Shown here in pieces: positions 1 through 6,800 of a DNA stretch of 11,214 nt. Position 1 is the first letter of the stretch. Each line of letters opens with the position of its first letter. Both the position numbers and the translations under genes were made by a program. Source of the stretch: Phycisphaerales bacterium (GTDB lineage Bacteria; Planctomycetota; Phycisphaerae; UBA1845; Fen-1342); the NCBI GenBank assembly GCA_022839625.1, contig JALHJL010000084.1, positions 11,389 to 22,602 on the forward strand, in the 5' to 3' direction. Below the pieces are notes generated by a model. That model searched no databases. It saw only the letters and a program-made list of their open reading frames with translations, and was not told where the DNA came from.

Positions 1-118
1 GTGCGAGAAGGGATTCTCGCACCAGGACGCGAGGGGATTCTCGCACGACGACGCGCCCGGGTGGGTGCGAGAAGGGATTCTCGCACCAGGACGCGAGGGC
101 ATTCTCGCACCAGGACGC
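1..118. repeat. Clustered hairpin repeats (GTGCGAGAA...TTCTCGCAC)
   Basis: Two identical 30-bp copies lie at 1-30 and 65-94. Each contains the perfect inverted repeat GTGCGAGAA-ggga-TTCTCGCAC followed by CAGGACGC. Each copy is followed by a degenerate partial copy (31-46 and 95-118) that keeps the right arm (ATTCTCGCAC) but has only GCGAG on the left, leaving a shorter stem. The first copy begins at base 1, so the cluster probably continues to the left. The units have no 5' GTAG and are unrelated by eye to the other two repeat families in the window. No gene is visible here; the open plus-strand frames through the repeats are low-complexity. The role is unknown. An intergenic repeat family or a transcription-stopping structure are both possible. 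Confidence 0.8.
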
Positions 119-226
119 GCGGCGCGTTTCGTCCCCTTCGCTGGCACTCGGGACCGGATACCTGCCGCCCGCGTGCAGACAAGCCCTTACCAGTCCGCCG
201 CAGAACTCCTCGTGGACCGCTCACCC

Positions 227-252
227 GTAGCGTCGGATCTCCGTGTCCGACG
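227..252 (+). repeat. REP-like palindrome, 5' GTAG, forward copy
   Basis: The element reads GTAG, then CGTCGGA-tctccgtg-TCCGACG, giving a perfect 7-bp stem with an 8-nt loop. A GTAG (or GGAG) tetranucleotide 5' to an imperfect palindrome is the known signature of REPs mobilised by REP-associated tyrosine transposases (RAYT/TnpA_REP). It differs from its partner at 276-301 at three positions. Two of these are matching changes on opposite stem strands (T/A here, C/G in the partner), so pairing is preserved. Confidence 0.7.
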
Positions 253-257
253 TTTTT
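231..257 (+). terminator. Terminator-like hairpin plus T5 within the forward REP
   Basis: On the plus strand the stem CGTCGGA/TCCGACG (loop tctccgtg) is followed at once by TTTTT (253-257), the form of a short intrinsic terminator. No plus-strand gene lies upstream within the window, so it could only act on a transcript entering from the left. It may equally be a by-product of the REP palindrome. Confidence 0.35.
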
Positions 258-275
258 CGAGCCGAATGGAATCCT

Positions 276-301
276 CGCCGGACACGGAGGTCCGGCGCTA
301 C
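276..301 (-). repeat. REP-like palindrome, 5' GTAG, reverse copy
   Basis: Read on the minus strand this starts GTAG (complement of 298-301), followed by CGCCGGA-cctccgtg-TCCGGCG with a perfect 7-bp stem. It is the inverted partner of 227-252. It is also the first structured element met by transcripts leaving the minus-strand gene that ends at 349, about 50 nt after the stop codon, so it could stabilise or end that mRNA. No T-run follows it on that strand. Confidence 0.7.
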
Positions 302-348
302 ACTTTTGCGGCGGACTGTTACGGCGCGCCGGGCCGGCGGCCTGCCCG

Positions 349-2484
349 CTACTCCACCGGTCGGCCCGTCGGCGGCCTGACCGGGATCGGGGTGAAGTCC
401 ACGTCGCCGTCCGCCCGATCGACGCCGACGCTGAAGTTGCGGTCGGCCCAGTTCGGCGAGTCGGGCGGGTCCAGCCAATGCGAGTTGTTTTCGAGCTCGC
501 CCCAGTACGTATCTTCGCCGCCCACGTCGAGGAACAGCGCCAGCGAGGTCGTGTCCGCAAAGTAGTTGGCGACGCCGCGCGCGCGAAAGCCGGGGTCGTT
601 GATCGCGATGCCGGGGCGGGGTGGCAGTTTGGCCTCCTCGCGGCGCTTAAGGTCCGTGTTGTAAACGTCATCGCCGCCGACATCGATCAGCAGCGCGATG
701 CTGCGATTGATGGAATACGCGAGCCCGCTGGCGTCCACGCTGTACAGGTCGTCGCCACCGACGTTGAGCAGAATGGCAATCGTGAAATCGTGCGCCGCAG
801 CGAGGGCGAGATGCGAGTTCGCCTCGGACAAGTGCCGGTCGTCGCCGGCCTCGTCGACCAGTACGCCGATGCAGAAATGCGCGCCCGCGCCCTGCGTCCA
901 CGCGACGCCGTGGTACTCGTCGTTGCCGGCGCGGTCGTGCAGGACGCCGATCCCGAACCAGTAGCCGCTGCCCATGCTCCAGTTGCCGGCGGTGTAGACG
1001 TCGTCGCCGTCGCCGTCGAGCAGCGTGCCGAGTCCCCCGGCCCACGAGTGCCCGTCGGCGCCGTCGCCGCGGCGGCCCGTTCCGCAGCCCTGCGCGTTGG
1101 AGACGCCCACGTCGAGGTCCGGCGAGTGGTAGGAAGGACGGCTCGTGACCGAGTGTTCGCGGACGGCGGTGTAACGGTCGTTGCCGGTACGGTCCGCGAG
1201 CACCCCGACGCCGGCCACGCCGCCGAGGCCCTGGCCGTCCGCGTGGAGCGTGTACCGGTCGTCGCCCGCGGCATCGAAGAGCAGGCCGATGCCGAAGTAC
1301 CCGCAGCCCTGCCCGCTGAACTTGACGAAGTACCGGTCGTCCCCGTCCAGATCGGCGAGCAGCCCGAGCCCGAACTGGCCGACGCCTTGCGCATAGCGTT
1401 CGGCTTCGTACTTGTCGTTTCCCGCGGCGTCGATCAGCACGCCCACGCCGCAAATCCCCGCGCCCTGCGCCGGCCGCTGCTCGGCCCGATAGATGTCGTC
1501 GCCGCCGAGGTCAAGCAACAGCCCGATGGGGCGCTCGGCCGTCGAAGCGGCCGCGCCGCCGGTGTACACATCGTTGCCGCGCAGGTCCACAATCAGCAGC
1601 GCGTCGCCGCCGTCCACGCGATCGTCGCCACCGCCGCGAACGCGAATCCAGCCCCAGGGCGTCTCCCAGTCAAACGCGAAGTCCGGCACGTCCTGCAACT
1701 CAAGCTTCTTGAGCGCGATGCGGGCCAGGTCGAGGGCGTCCACGCACTTCTGGCCGGTGTACCACATGGAGGCTTCGTCCCAGCTTCGGGCCACGTCGTC
1801 GATCTGCGGGCAGTAGTCCCAGGCGTCGACCATCTCCTCGCCGACGCCGTAACGGGTCGCGACGATCCTCCGGTCGTTGCCATCCACCTTGCGGAAGGCC
1901 AGCTCCGCCCAGTAGTGCGCGTCGATGATGTTCAGCACGAGCTGGCCGAGGACCGGGCTGACGCCTTCGGGGAGCACCTTTACGTGCTCGGCCAGTTGTT
2001 CCTCGATGCGCGGGTAGGGCAGCTCCATGCCGAACGTGTTGGCGCGCGTGGTGCGCCGCGCCGCGCGGTAGAGCGCGATGATCGCCTCGTCGAGCGGCGT
2101 CTCGGGCGCGAGCACGTTGGCGGTGTAGCCGCGGAACCCGCCGAACTTCGGATCGATTCCCAGCCGCTGAACGGCCTCGAACAGGGGCCGCGCCCCGCGG
2201 CCGGTCTCCTTATCGAGGCTGGCGGGGTCCAGCTTGTCCCAGGCGGTCTGTCCCAGGGCGCGGGCGTAGGCGATGTTGTCGAGCGGCTCGGCGAACAGGG
2301 CGTCGAAGGCGCGCAGCTGGTACGGCACGTCGGGCCAGCGCGGCCACCAGCCCTTCGCCTGCCAGCCCAGGTCGGCACGCCGCAGGCCGACGAGGGCCAG
2401 GGCATCATCGAGGGCGTCGGGCGACTGGGCCGCGGTGTACGGACAGATGCTCGCAAACAGGAGGATGAGGAATCTGAAGGCCAT
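349..2484 (-). CDS. Exported G-D-D repeat protein, predicted beta-solenoid, function unknown
   Basis: This is a 711-residue protein starting at ATG 2484. That start places a hydrophobic signal peptide (MAFRFLILLFASI, Ala-rich cleavage region near residue 20) at the N-terminus and has GGGAG 9 nt upstream. A longer frame opens at 2556, but its extra 24 residues are polar and lack a ribosome site. Residues ~20-280 are a helical, aromatic-rich region I do not recognise. Residues ~295-665 carry twelve copies of a motif like G-[VIL]-G-L-L-x-D-x-x-G-[DN]-D-x-Y. The G of the GDD element falls near residues 303, 328, 355, 381, 407, 434, 493, 520, 547, 577, 604 and 656. The usual spacing is 25-30, with two gaps of 59 and 52 that look like a skipped or inserted turn. 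Many units also carry a Q-G-x-G element. The regular period and Gly/Asp turns suggest a beta-solenoid, possibly binding Ca2+ at the Asp pairs as RTX repeats do; the motif is not the canonical RTX nonapeptide. It follows the Cys-rich gene after 182 bp and probably has its own promoter. Confidence 0.85.
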   Translation of the reverse strand: MAFRFLILLFASICPYTAAQSPDALDDALALVGLRRADLGWQAKGWWPRWPDVPYQLRAFDALFAEPLDNIAYARALGQTAWDKLDPASLDKETGRGARPLFEAVQRLGIDPKFGGFRGYTANVLAPETPLDEAIIALYRAARRTTRANTFGMELPYPRIEEQLAEHVKVLPEGVSPVLGQLVLNIIDAHYWAELAFRKVDGNDRRIVATRYGVGEEMVDAWDYCPQIDDVARSWDEASMWYTGQKCVDALDLARIALKKLELQDVPDFAFDWETPWGWIRVRGGGDDRVDGGDALLIVDLRGNDVYTGGAAASTAERPIGLLLDLGGDDIYRAEQRPAQGAGICGVGVLIDAAGNDKYEAERYAQGVGQFGLGLLADLDGDDRYFVKFSGQGCGYFGIGLLFDAAGDDRYTLHADGQGLGGVAGVGVLADRTGNDRYTAVREHSVTSRPSYHSPDLDVGVSNAQGCGTGRRGDGADGHSWAGGLGTLLDGDGDDVYTAGNWSMGSGYWFGIGVLHDRAGNDEYHGVAWTQGAGAHFCIGVLVDEAGDDRHLSEANSHLALAAAHDFTIAILLNVGGDDLYSVDASGLAYSINRSIALLIDVGGDDVYNTDLKRREEAKLPPRPGIAINDPGFRARGVANYFADTTSLALFLDVGGEDTYWGELENNSHWLDPPDSPNWADRNFSVGVDRADGDVDFTPIPVRPPTGRPVE

Positions 2485-2544
2485 GGCACCGTGCTCCCGC
2501 GACGGCGGCTCGTGGGACAGAGTTACGATCACGTCAGGGGCGCC

Positions 2545-2573
2545 GTTTTCCCCCACGCGGAAGCGTCTGTCAA
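2545..2573 (-). promoter_or_regulatory. Candidate promoter for the G-D-D repeat gene
   Basis: On the minus strand a perfect TTGACA (complement of 2568-2573) is followed after 17 nt by GAAAAC (2545-2550), a weak -10 matching TATAAT at three of six positions. Transcription would begin about 50 nt upstream of the ATG at 2484. The -35 sits directly downstream of the strong hairpin at 2576-2616, a sensible end-of-unit then new-promoter arrangement. The weak -10 keeps this tentative. Confidence 0.35.
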
Positions 2574-2575
2574 CA

Positions 2576-2616
2576 CCGCGAGCCGGACGCGTCGTTGTTA
2601 CGCACCCGGCTCGCGG
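2576..2616 (-). terminator. Strong two-tier hairpin downstream of the Cys-rich gene
   Basis: An 11-bp perfect stem (CCGCGAGCCGG at 2576-2586 with CCGGCTCGCGG at 2606-2616) encloses a second 4-bp stem (GCGT 2589-2592 with ACGC 2600-2603), separated by a symmetric 2-nt internal loop, with a 7-nt apical loop. It begins about 50 nt after the stop codon at 2667. There is no T-run on the minus strand, so it is not a canonical intrinsic terminator. It may protect the 3' end of the upstream mRNA or act with other termination factors. Confidence 0.5.
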
Positions 2617-2666
2617 AAGTTCTCAGAAGGTCCTCGGCGGGCTACGCGCGAGAACCCGGACAGTGG

Positions 2667-3179
2667 TTACGCGGCACGCTTGCAGCCGCCGGCTTTGCCG
2701 GGGCAGCCCTTGTGCTTGTAGACCTGCTCGCCGCCCGAGCCACGGCACTTGCCCTCGCAGCCACACTTGCCCTGGCAGCGGCAATCGCCGTCGCACGTGC
2801 ACTTGCCCTGGCACCCGCACTGGCAGTCTTCACCGCACGGGCCGTCGCACTTGCACTTCTCGCCGCAGCAGGCGCGGCCCTTGTCCTTACAGGCCTTCTG
2901 GCACTGGTCGCCGCACAGGCCCAGGCACTGGTCGCCGCACAGGACTTTACAGTCCTTGCCGCCGCGGCCGGGGCAATCCAGGCAGCCGCACGGGCACTTC
3001 TCGCCGCGACCTTCGCCGCACGTACACTTCTCGCAGCCGCCGCACGGGCACTTGCCCGCGTCGGCGCTGACCTTCGCGTTTTCCGTAAGCAGGCCGGGAT
3101 CGATCCAGAGCGGCCCCAGTGCCAGGGCGCTGCCGGCACCGAACGCGGCCAGCGTGAGCAATATCAAACAGCGCTTCAT
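2667..3179 (-). CDS. Exported, extremely cysteine-rich protein, metallothionein-like composition
   Basis: This is a 170-residue protein starting at ATG 3179, with AAGGAGAG ending 5 nt upstream. A frame opening at 3218 would add 13 residues ahead of the signal peptide and is not preferred. Residues 1-20 form a signal peptide (MKRCLILLTLAAF, cleavage probably after A-L-A). The linker to about residue 42 has no cysteine. From there on the chain has 32 cysteines in about 130 residues, in C-x-C, C-G-x-C, C-x-x-x-C and one C-C arrangements, mixed with Gly, Lys, Asp, Glu and Gln. A repeat is visible in L-C-G-D-Q-C-L-G-L-C-G-D-Q-C and in the run of C-x-C pairs near the C-terminus. This density suggests soft-metal binding (Cu, Zn, Cd) or a heavily disulfide-bonded wall or matrix protein. 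Export favours disulfides if the compartment is oxidising. I do not recognise a named family. The gene lies 73 bp after another Cys-rich exported gene. Confidence 0.83.
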   Translation of the reverse strand: MKRCLILLTLAAFGAGSALALGPLWIDPGLLTENAKVSADAGKCPCGGCEKCTCGEGRGEKCPCGCLDCPGRGGKDCKVLCGDQCLGLCGDQCQKACKDKGRACCGEKCKCDGPCGEDCQCGCQGKCTCDGDCRCQGKCGCEGKCRGSGGEQVYKHKGCPGKAGGCKRAA

Positions 3180-3231
3180 CAGAACTCTCCTTGGATGTCC
3201 TGAACAGACAATAAGCAAACGAACTCCGTGA

Positions 3232-3253
3232 ACACGCGGGAGAGCGCGCGTGT
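3232..3253 (-). other. Hairpin at the end of the small Cys-rich gene
   Basis: ACACGCG (3232-3238) pairs with CGCGTGT (3247-3253) around an 8-nt loop, and the stem starts at the last base of the TGA stop codon of the minus-strand gene ending at 3253. No T-run follows on the minus strand. It could weakly attenuate or stabilise the transcript between the two Cys-rich genes. Chance in GC-rich DNA is possible. Confidence 0.3.
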
Positions 3254-3708
3254 CATTTCAGCCAGACCGCAGTCCGGGCCAGGCGGTCGTTGATGGAGGC
3301 AACAGTTTCAGGCGGATCGTGGCCCAACCGAAACGGCGCCGGCAACTCCGCGCCGCAAGCGGCGGCGACGACGTCGACGGCGTCACCGACCGGCACCGGC
3401 CGCGCGCCAGCGGTACGAGGCTCAGGACGCGGCTCCGGCGGCCCGAAGGGGTTCTTCGGCGGGCAGCACTTGCACCACGCACTGCAAGGATGAGGGCGGT
3501 CACTCGAAGGCGCTTGTGTGCTAGTCGCGACATGACAACTGGTCGCGTGCGAGCAACAGCTACTCTCGACCTTGACCTTGGAAACCGGTGCGCTGCACGA
3601 GCGCGTCACGCACGCGGATCGTCCGATGCGTGTGCCGCACATCATCGAGCAGTACGGCAACGTGCCGTAACTGACGACGCACAGGATGGCAACCAGTCTC
3701 GGCAGCAT
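3253..3708 (-). CDS. Small exported Cys-rich protein, function unknown
   Basis: This is a 151-residue protein starting at ATG 3708, chosen because it places a hydrophobic signal segment (residues ~4-17, LVAILCVVSYGTL) at the N-terminus; the frame is open to 3795 but the extra residues are polar. AAGGAAG directly abuts the ATG, too close for an ideal Shine-Dalgarno. Thirteen cysteines fall at residues 10, 20, 24, 33, 38, 51, 52, 58, 75, 79, 81, 82 and 118, giving C-S-M-M-C, C-C-S-H, S-C-H and C-S-A-W-C-K-C-C clusters. A Pro-rich stretch (~83-105) leads to a C-terminal part with one cysteine. No lipobox is visible. The family is not recognised. The clustered Cys/His/Met suggests metal binding in the periplasm or outside the cell, by composition only. 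It lies between the tricorn gene (94 bp upstream) and the 32-Cys gene (73 bp downstream). Being a real gene is likely but less certain than for its neighbours. Confidence 0.68.
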   Translation of the reverse strand: MLPRLVAILCVVSYGTLPYCSMMCGTRIGRSACVTRSCSAPVSKVKVESSCCSHATSCHVATSTQAPSSDRPHPCSAWCKCCPPKNPFGPPEPRPEPRTAGARPVPVGDAVDVVAAACGAELPAPFRLGHDPPETVASINDRLARTAVWLK

Positions 3709-3715
3709 CTTCCTT

Positions 3716-3721
3716 AGTATA
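3716..3721 (-). promoter_or_regulatory. Candidate -10 box (TATACT) 7 nt from the start codon
   Basis: On the minus strand TATACT (5 of 6 to TATAAT) ends 7 nt before the ATG at 3708. A -10 at that distance is the layout of leaderless transcripts, with transcription starting at or next to the ATG. The -35 region at the usual distance is poor (about 3 of 6). The competing reading is an ordinary leader with AAGGAAG as a tightly spaced ribosome site. Confidence 0.3.
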
Positions 3722-3763
3722 TCGTCCGCTTCATTCAATGCTACGTTGCGCGACGGAAACCCG

Positions 3764-3785
3764 CCCGCTACTCGGTGGTAGCGGG
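3764..3785 (-). terminator. Hairpin after the tricorn-like gene
   Basis: A perfect 8-bp stem CCCGCTAC/GTAGCGGG with a 6-nt loop lies about 20 nt past the stop codon at 3803. On the minus strand it is followed by CGGGTTTCC, so only a short T-tract follows. A run of eight G on the plus strand (3783-3790) overlaps its right arm. It probably ends or attenuates the tricorn transcript before the Cys-rich genes, but it is not a textbook terminator. Confidence 0.45.
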
Positions 3786-3802
3786 GGGGGCGCATACCGG
3801 CG

Positions 3803-6800
3803 TTATCGGTCTATCTCCGGGATTCCCATGCCGCTGCGGTCCGGGTAAGGCGGGCGCGTCGGCGGAACAAACGGTTTCCGCGCGACCTCGCCCAGAATGT
3901 GCTCAATCGCCGTATCGAGCTGCGGATCGCCGCCATCCACCATGAGCGCCGGGTCATCAATGACCTGAATGTCGGGATCGACGCCGTGACCCTCGATCCC
4001 CCAGGTTCCATCCACCTCGTAGAACGCGAACCGCGGCACGCTGACGAAGGTGCCGTCGATGAGCGTCGGGTTGCCGCTGATGCCCACCAGGCCGCCCCAC
4101 GTGCGCGTTCCAATGAGCTTGCCGAGCTGGGCCTGGCGGAAATAGAAGGGGAACGCGTCGCCGCCCGACCCGGCGGCGCCGTTGATCAGCATGCACTTCG
4201 GTCCGTGGTGCGCGTCCTCGGGACTGAGGGAGTCGAGCCCGTCGCGCTGCGCCCAGAGGTTGGTCAGAGGCCGATTCAGCAGTTCGATGAAGCGGTGCGG
4301 GATTTGTCCGCCGCCGTTCCAGCGTTCGTCGATGATCAGGGCGTCCTTGTGCCGCTGGCCATAGAACTGTCGGAACAGCTCGTTCTGGCCGTCGATTCCG
4401 GTGTCGGGGACATGGATGTACCCGACCTTGCCCGCCGTCTTGTCTTCTACATACGCGCGGTTCCGCTCGACCCACGCCCGGTAGCGCAGCTCGATCTCGT
4501 CACCCCGGCTGATGAGCGTGACCAGCACGTCGCGCTGCCCGGCGAAACGGTCCGGCGGCTCTTCCTCGGTCCCTTCCTTGTCGTCGTCGGCCTTTTCGCC
4601 GCCTTTCTTCTTGCCGCCCTCCTTCGACTTCTTCTTGTCCTTCTTGTCGTCCTCGCCCGTGGGCGGCGGGCCGGGCGGCGTGTCCTGCGTCGGTTTGTCG
4701 CTCACGGTCAGCGTCACCGTGCGGCCGGGCGGCAAGCCCTGGAAAGCCGCCCAGGGGTCTTTCGTCGTATCGAGCGGCACGCCGTTGACCGCCAGCAGGT
4801 AGTCGCCCACTTTCACGTTGACGCCCGGCTGGCTCAGCGGCCCGCGGGCGTCGAAGTCCCAGCGCCCGCCTTCCACGATGTTCTTGATCCGGTACGCGCC
4901 GTCGGCCAGCTCGAAGTCGCAACCGAGCAGGCCGCAGGGCACGCTGCGTCCACCCTCCGCGTCGCCGCCGAAGTAGTACGCATGCCCGACGTTGAGCTCG
5001 GCGATGAGCTCCCGGATCACGTAGGCAACGTCGGCGCGCGACACGCAATCGTCGAGCATCTGAATGTAGTGGTCGCGCATCGCCGGCCAGTCCAATCCGT
5101 GCATGTTCGGGTCATAGAAGAAGTCCCGCTGGAGCCGCCAGGCCTCGATGAAGAGCTGCCGCCACTCCTCGCGCGGATCGATGACGGCGGTCAACCCTTC
5201 GAGCGCCAGCGGTTTGTCCATCTTCTGGTCGGCCTTGGCGTCGACGATGGCGAAGGTGTCGCCTTTGAACACGAGCAGCTTCTTGCCGTCCGCGGACATT
5301 CCGAAGGCACCCACGCCGTCCAGGACCGTCTTCTCGTCCTTCTTCTCGTCGGCCAGATCGAAGATCTTGATGGCCGGCGAGCCGCCCGCGGCGCGCCGCC
5401 CCTGCCGGACGTACAACAGCTTCCCATCGCTGTTGACCGCGAGGTGGGTGAATGCACCGGGTCTCACCGGCAGAGTGATGGCCCGCTGCTCGAAGCCCTC
5501 CAACTCGATCTCCAGCGGCTTCTTCTCCTCCTTCTTCTTCGCGTCGTCCTCCTTGTCCTTGGGCTCCTCGGGCTGGGTCGTAGCCTCAGCCGGCGGCTCC
5601 TCGTCGGACGGGGGCTCGCCCGGCGGGGCGTCGTGGGCTTCCTCGTCACCCGGCTCGCTCGGCTCCTCCTCGTCGGCCGGCGGCTCGGCCGGCGGCTCGC
5701 CGGACGGCTCGGCGGGTTGGCCCTGGTCGTCGGCCTCCTTGCCTTTATCCGCCTTCTTGCTCGTGTCCTTCTCGTCTTCCTTCCACGTTTCCTCATCGCT
5801 CTTCGGCGCCCAGGGCGAGCCCACCGCGGCGCGGAGCGGGACGACGACCAGCGTGTCCGTCTGGGTGTAGACAAACGTGCGGCCGACATCTTCGTAGATG
5901 GGCTGCTTGAAGTGTCGATTGCTGGCGAAGAAGAGGTAGTCGCCCGTGCGATCGAACGCCGGCCAGGAGTCGTTGAACATGCCGGCGGTGACGGCGTGCC
6001 TCTCGTCGGTGCTGAGGGAGTACAACCAGATGGCGGCCTGGCGGTTGTCGCCGTGGCGCGTGTAGGCAATCCAGTTCGAATCGTGGGACCAGGCGACTTG
6101 CGGCGTACGCGCCAGGGGGTCGGTGTCGATGAGCTTCAGCTCGCCTTCTTGGGGCGCTGCGGATTCCGCGTGCTCCTCCCCTGCCGGCGCGGGGGAGTCG
6201 ATGGGTGAGACGCCCGCGTCTTCCGGGGCCAGCGTGTACATGTACAGGGCGCCGGTCTTGTCGGAGAACAGGACGTGCTCCGAGTCGGGCGACCACGTCA
6301 GGTTGGAGCGGAACCCCGGCGCGCCGGGGCCACCGTCGAACGTGAGCCGCCGCGGCTCAGTGCGGCCGTCGGAGCGCATCAGGTACAGCTCGTACTCGCC
6401 CGTCTGATCGGAGAAATAGGCGATCCACTTGCCGTCGGGGCTCCACGCCGGCTGACGCTCCGCCGCGCCACTGGTGCGCGTCAGGTTGCGCGGAGAGCCC
6501 TTTTCGGCCGGGACCGTCCAGATGTCGCCGCGGGCTTCAAAGACGGCCCGCTTGCCCGTGGGCGAGATGTCGCCACCCTGGATGTTCTCGCGCGCTGCCA
6601 CTCGCTGCGGCCGGATGGTGGGCACGTCGCCGGGCACGGTCACGTTGACGATTCGGCTCCGGCGCGTCTTGAGCTCGAGCAGGTACAGCGCCGCGCCGTT
6701 CTGAAAGACGATCTCTCCGTCGCCGTTCGGGCCGGGGCCGATGGCGGGCCACTTCACGTCGAAGTCCTCGAACCGGGTGACCTGCTCGCGCTGGCCGGTC

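Larger units (their letters stand above)
191..318. repeat. Large imperfect inverted repeat containing two opposed GTAG REP elements (REPIN/BIME-like)
   Basis: The outer arms are 191-205 and 304-318 (CAGTCCGCCGCAGAA against TTTTGCGGCGGACTG, one mismatch). The inner arms are two 26-bp elements at 227-252 and 276-301 that are reverse complements with three differences. The centre (253-275) is 23 nt. The spacing between outer and inner arms is unequal: 21 nt on the left and 2 nt on the right. Two REPs in opposite orientation around a short spacer is the known REPIN/BIME layout, here with additional matching flanks. The element lies between the end of the minus-strand G-D-D repeat gene and the left-edge hairpins, an ordinary intergenic site for REPs. 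No REP-associated transposase is in the window. Confidence 0.75.

Noticed and set aside
1..2721. A 906-residue open frame on the plus strand opposite the G-D-D repeat gene
   Set aside because: It has no signal, motif or ribosome site, is rich in Val/Ala/Arg/Asp as expected from the complement of Gly/Asp codons, and runs through the left-edge hairpin repeats. The minus-strand frame has a signal peptide and ordered repeats, so this is a GC-rich shadow.
2749..3231. His/Pro/Ser-rich 160-residue plus-strand frame opposite the 32-Cys gene
   Set aside because: Its low complexity mirrors the Cys/Gly/Lys codons of the opposite strand, which has a signal peptide and a strong Shine-Dalgarno.
3899..6208. 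A 769-residue plus-strand open frame opposite the tricorn-like gene
   Set aside because: The minus strand carries clear catalytic and propeller motifs throughout. The Leu/Val/Arg-rich segment of the plus frame is the antisense of the Glu/Pro/Lys insert, not a membrane protein.
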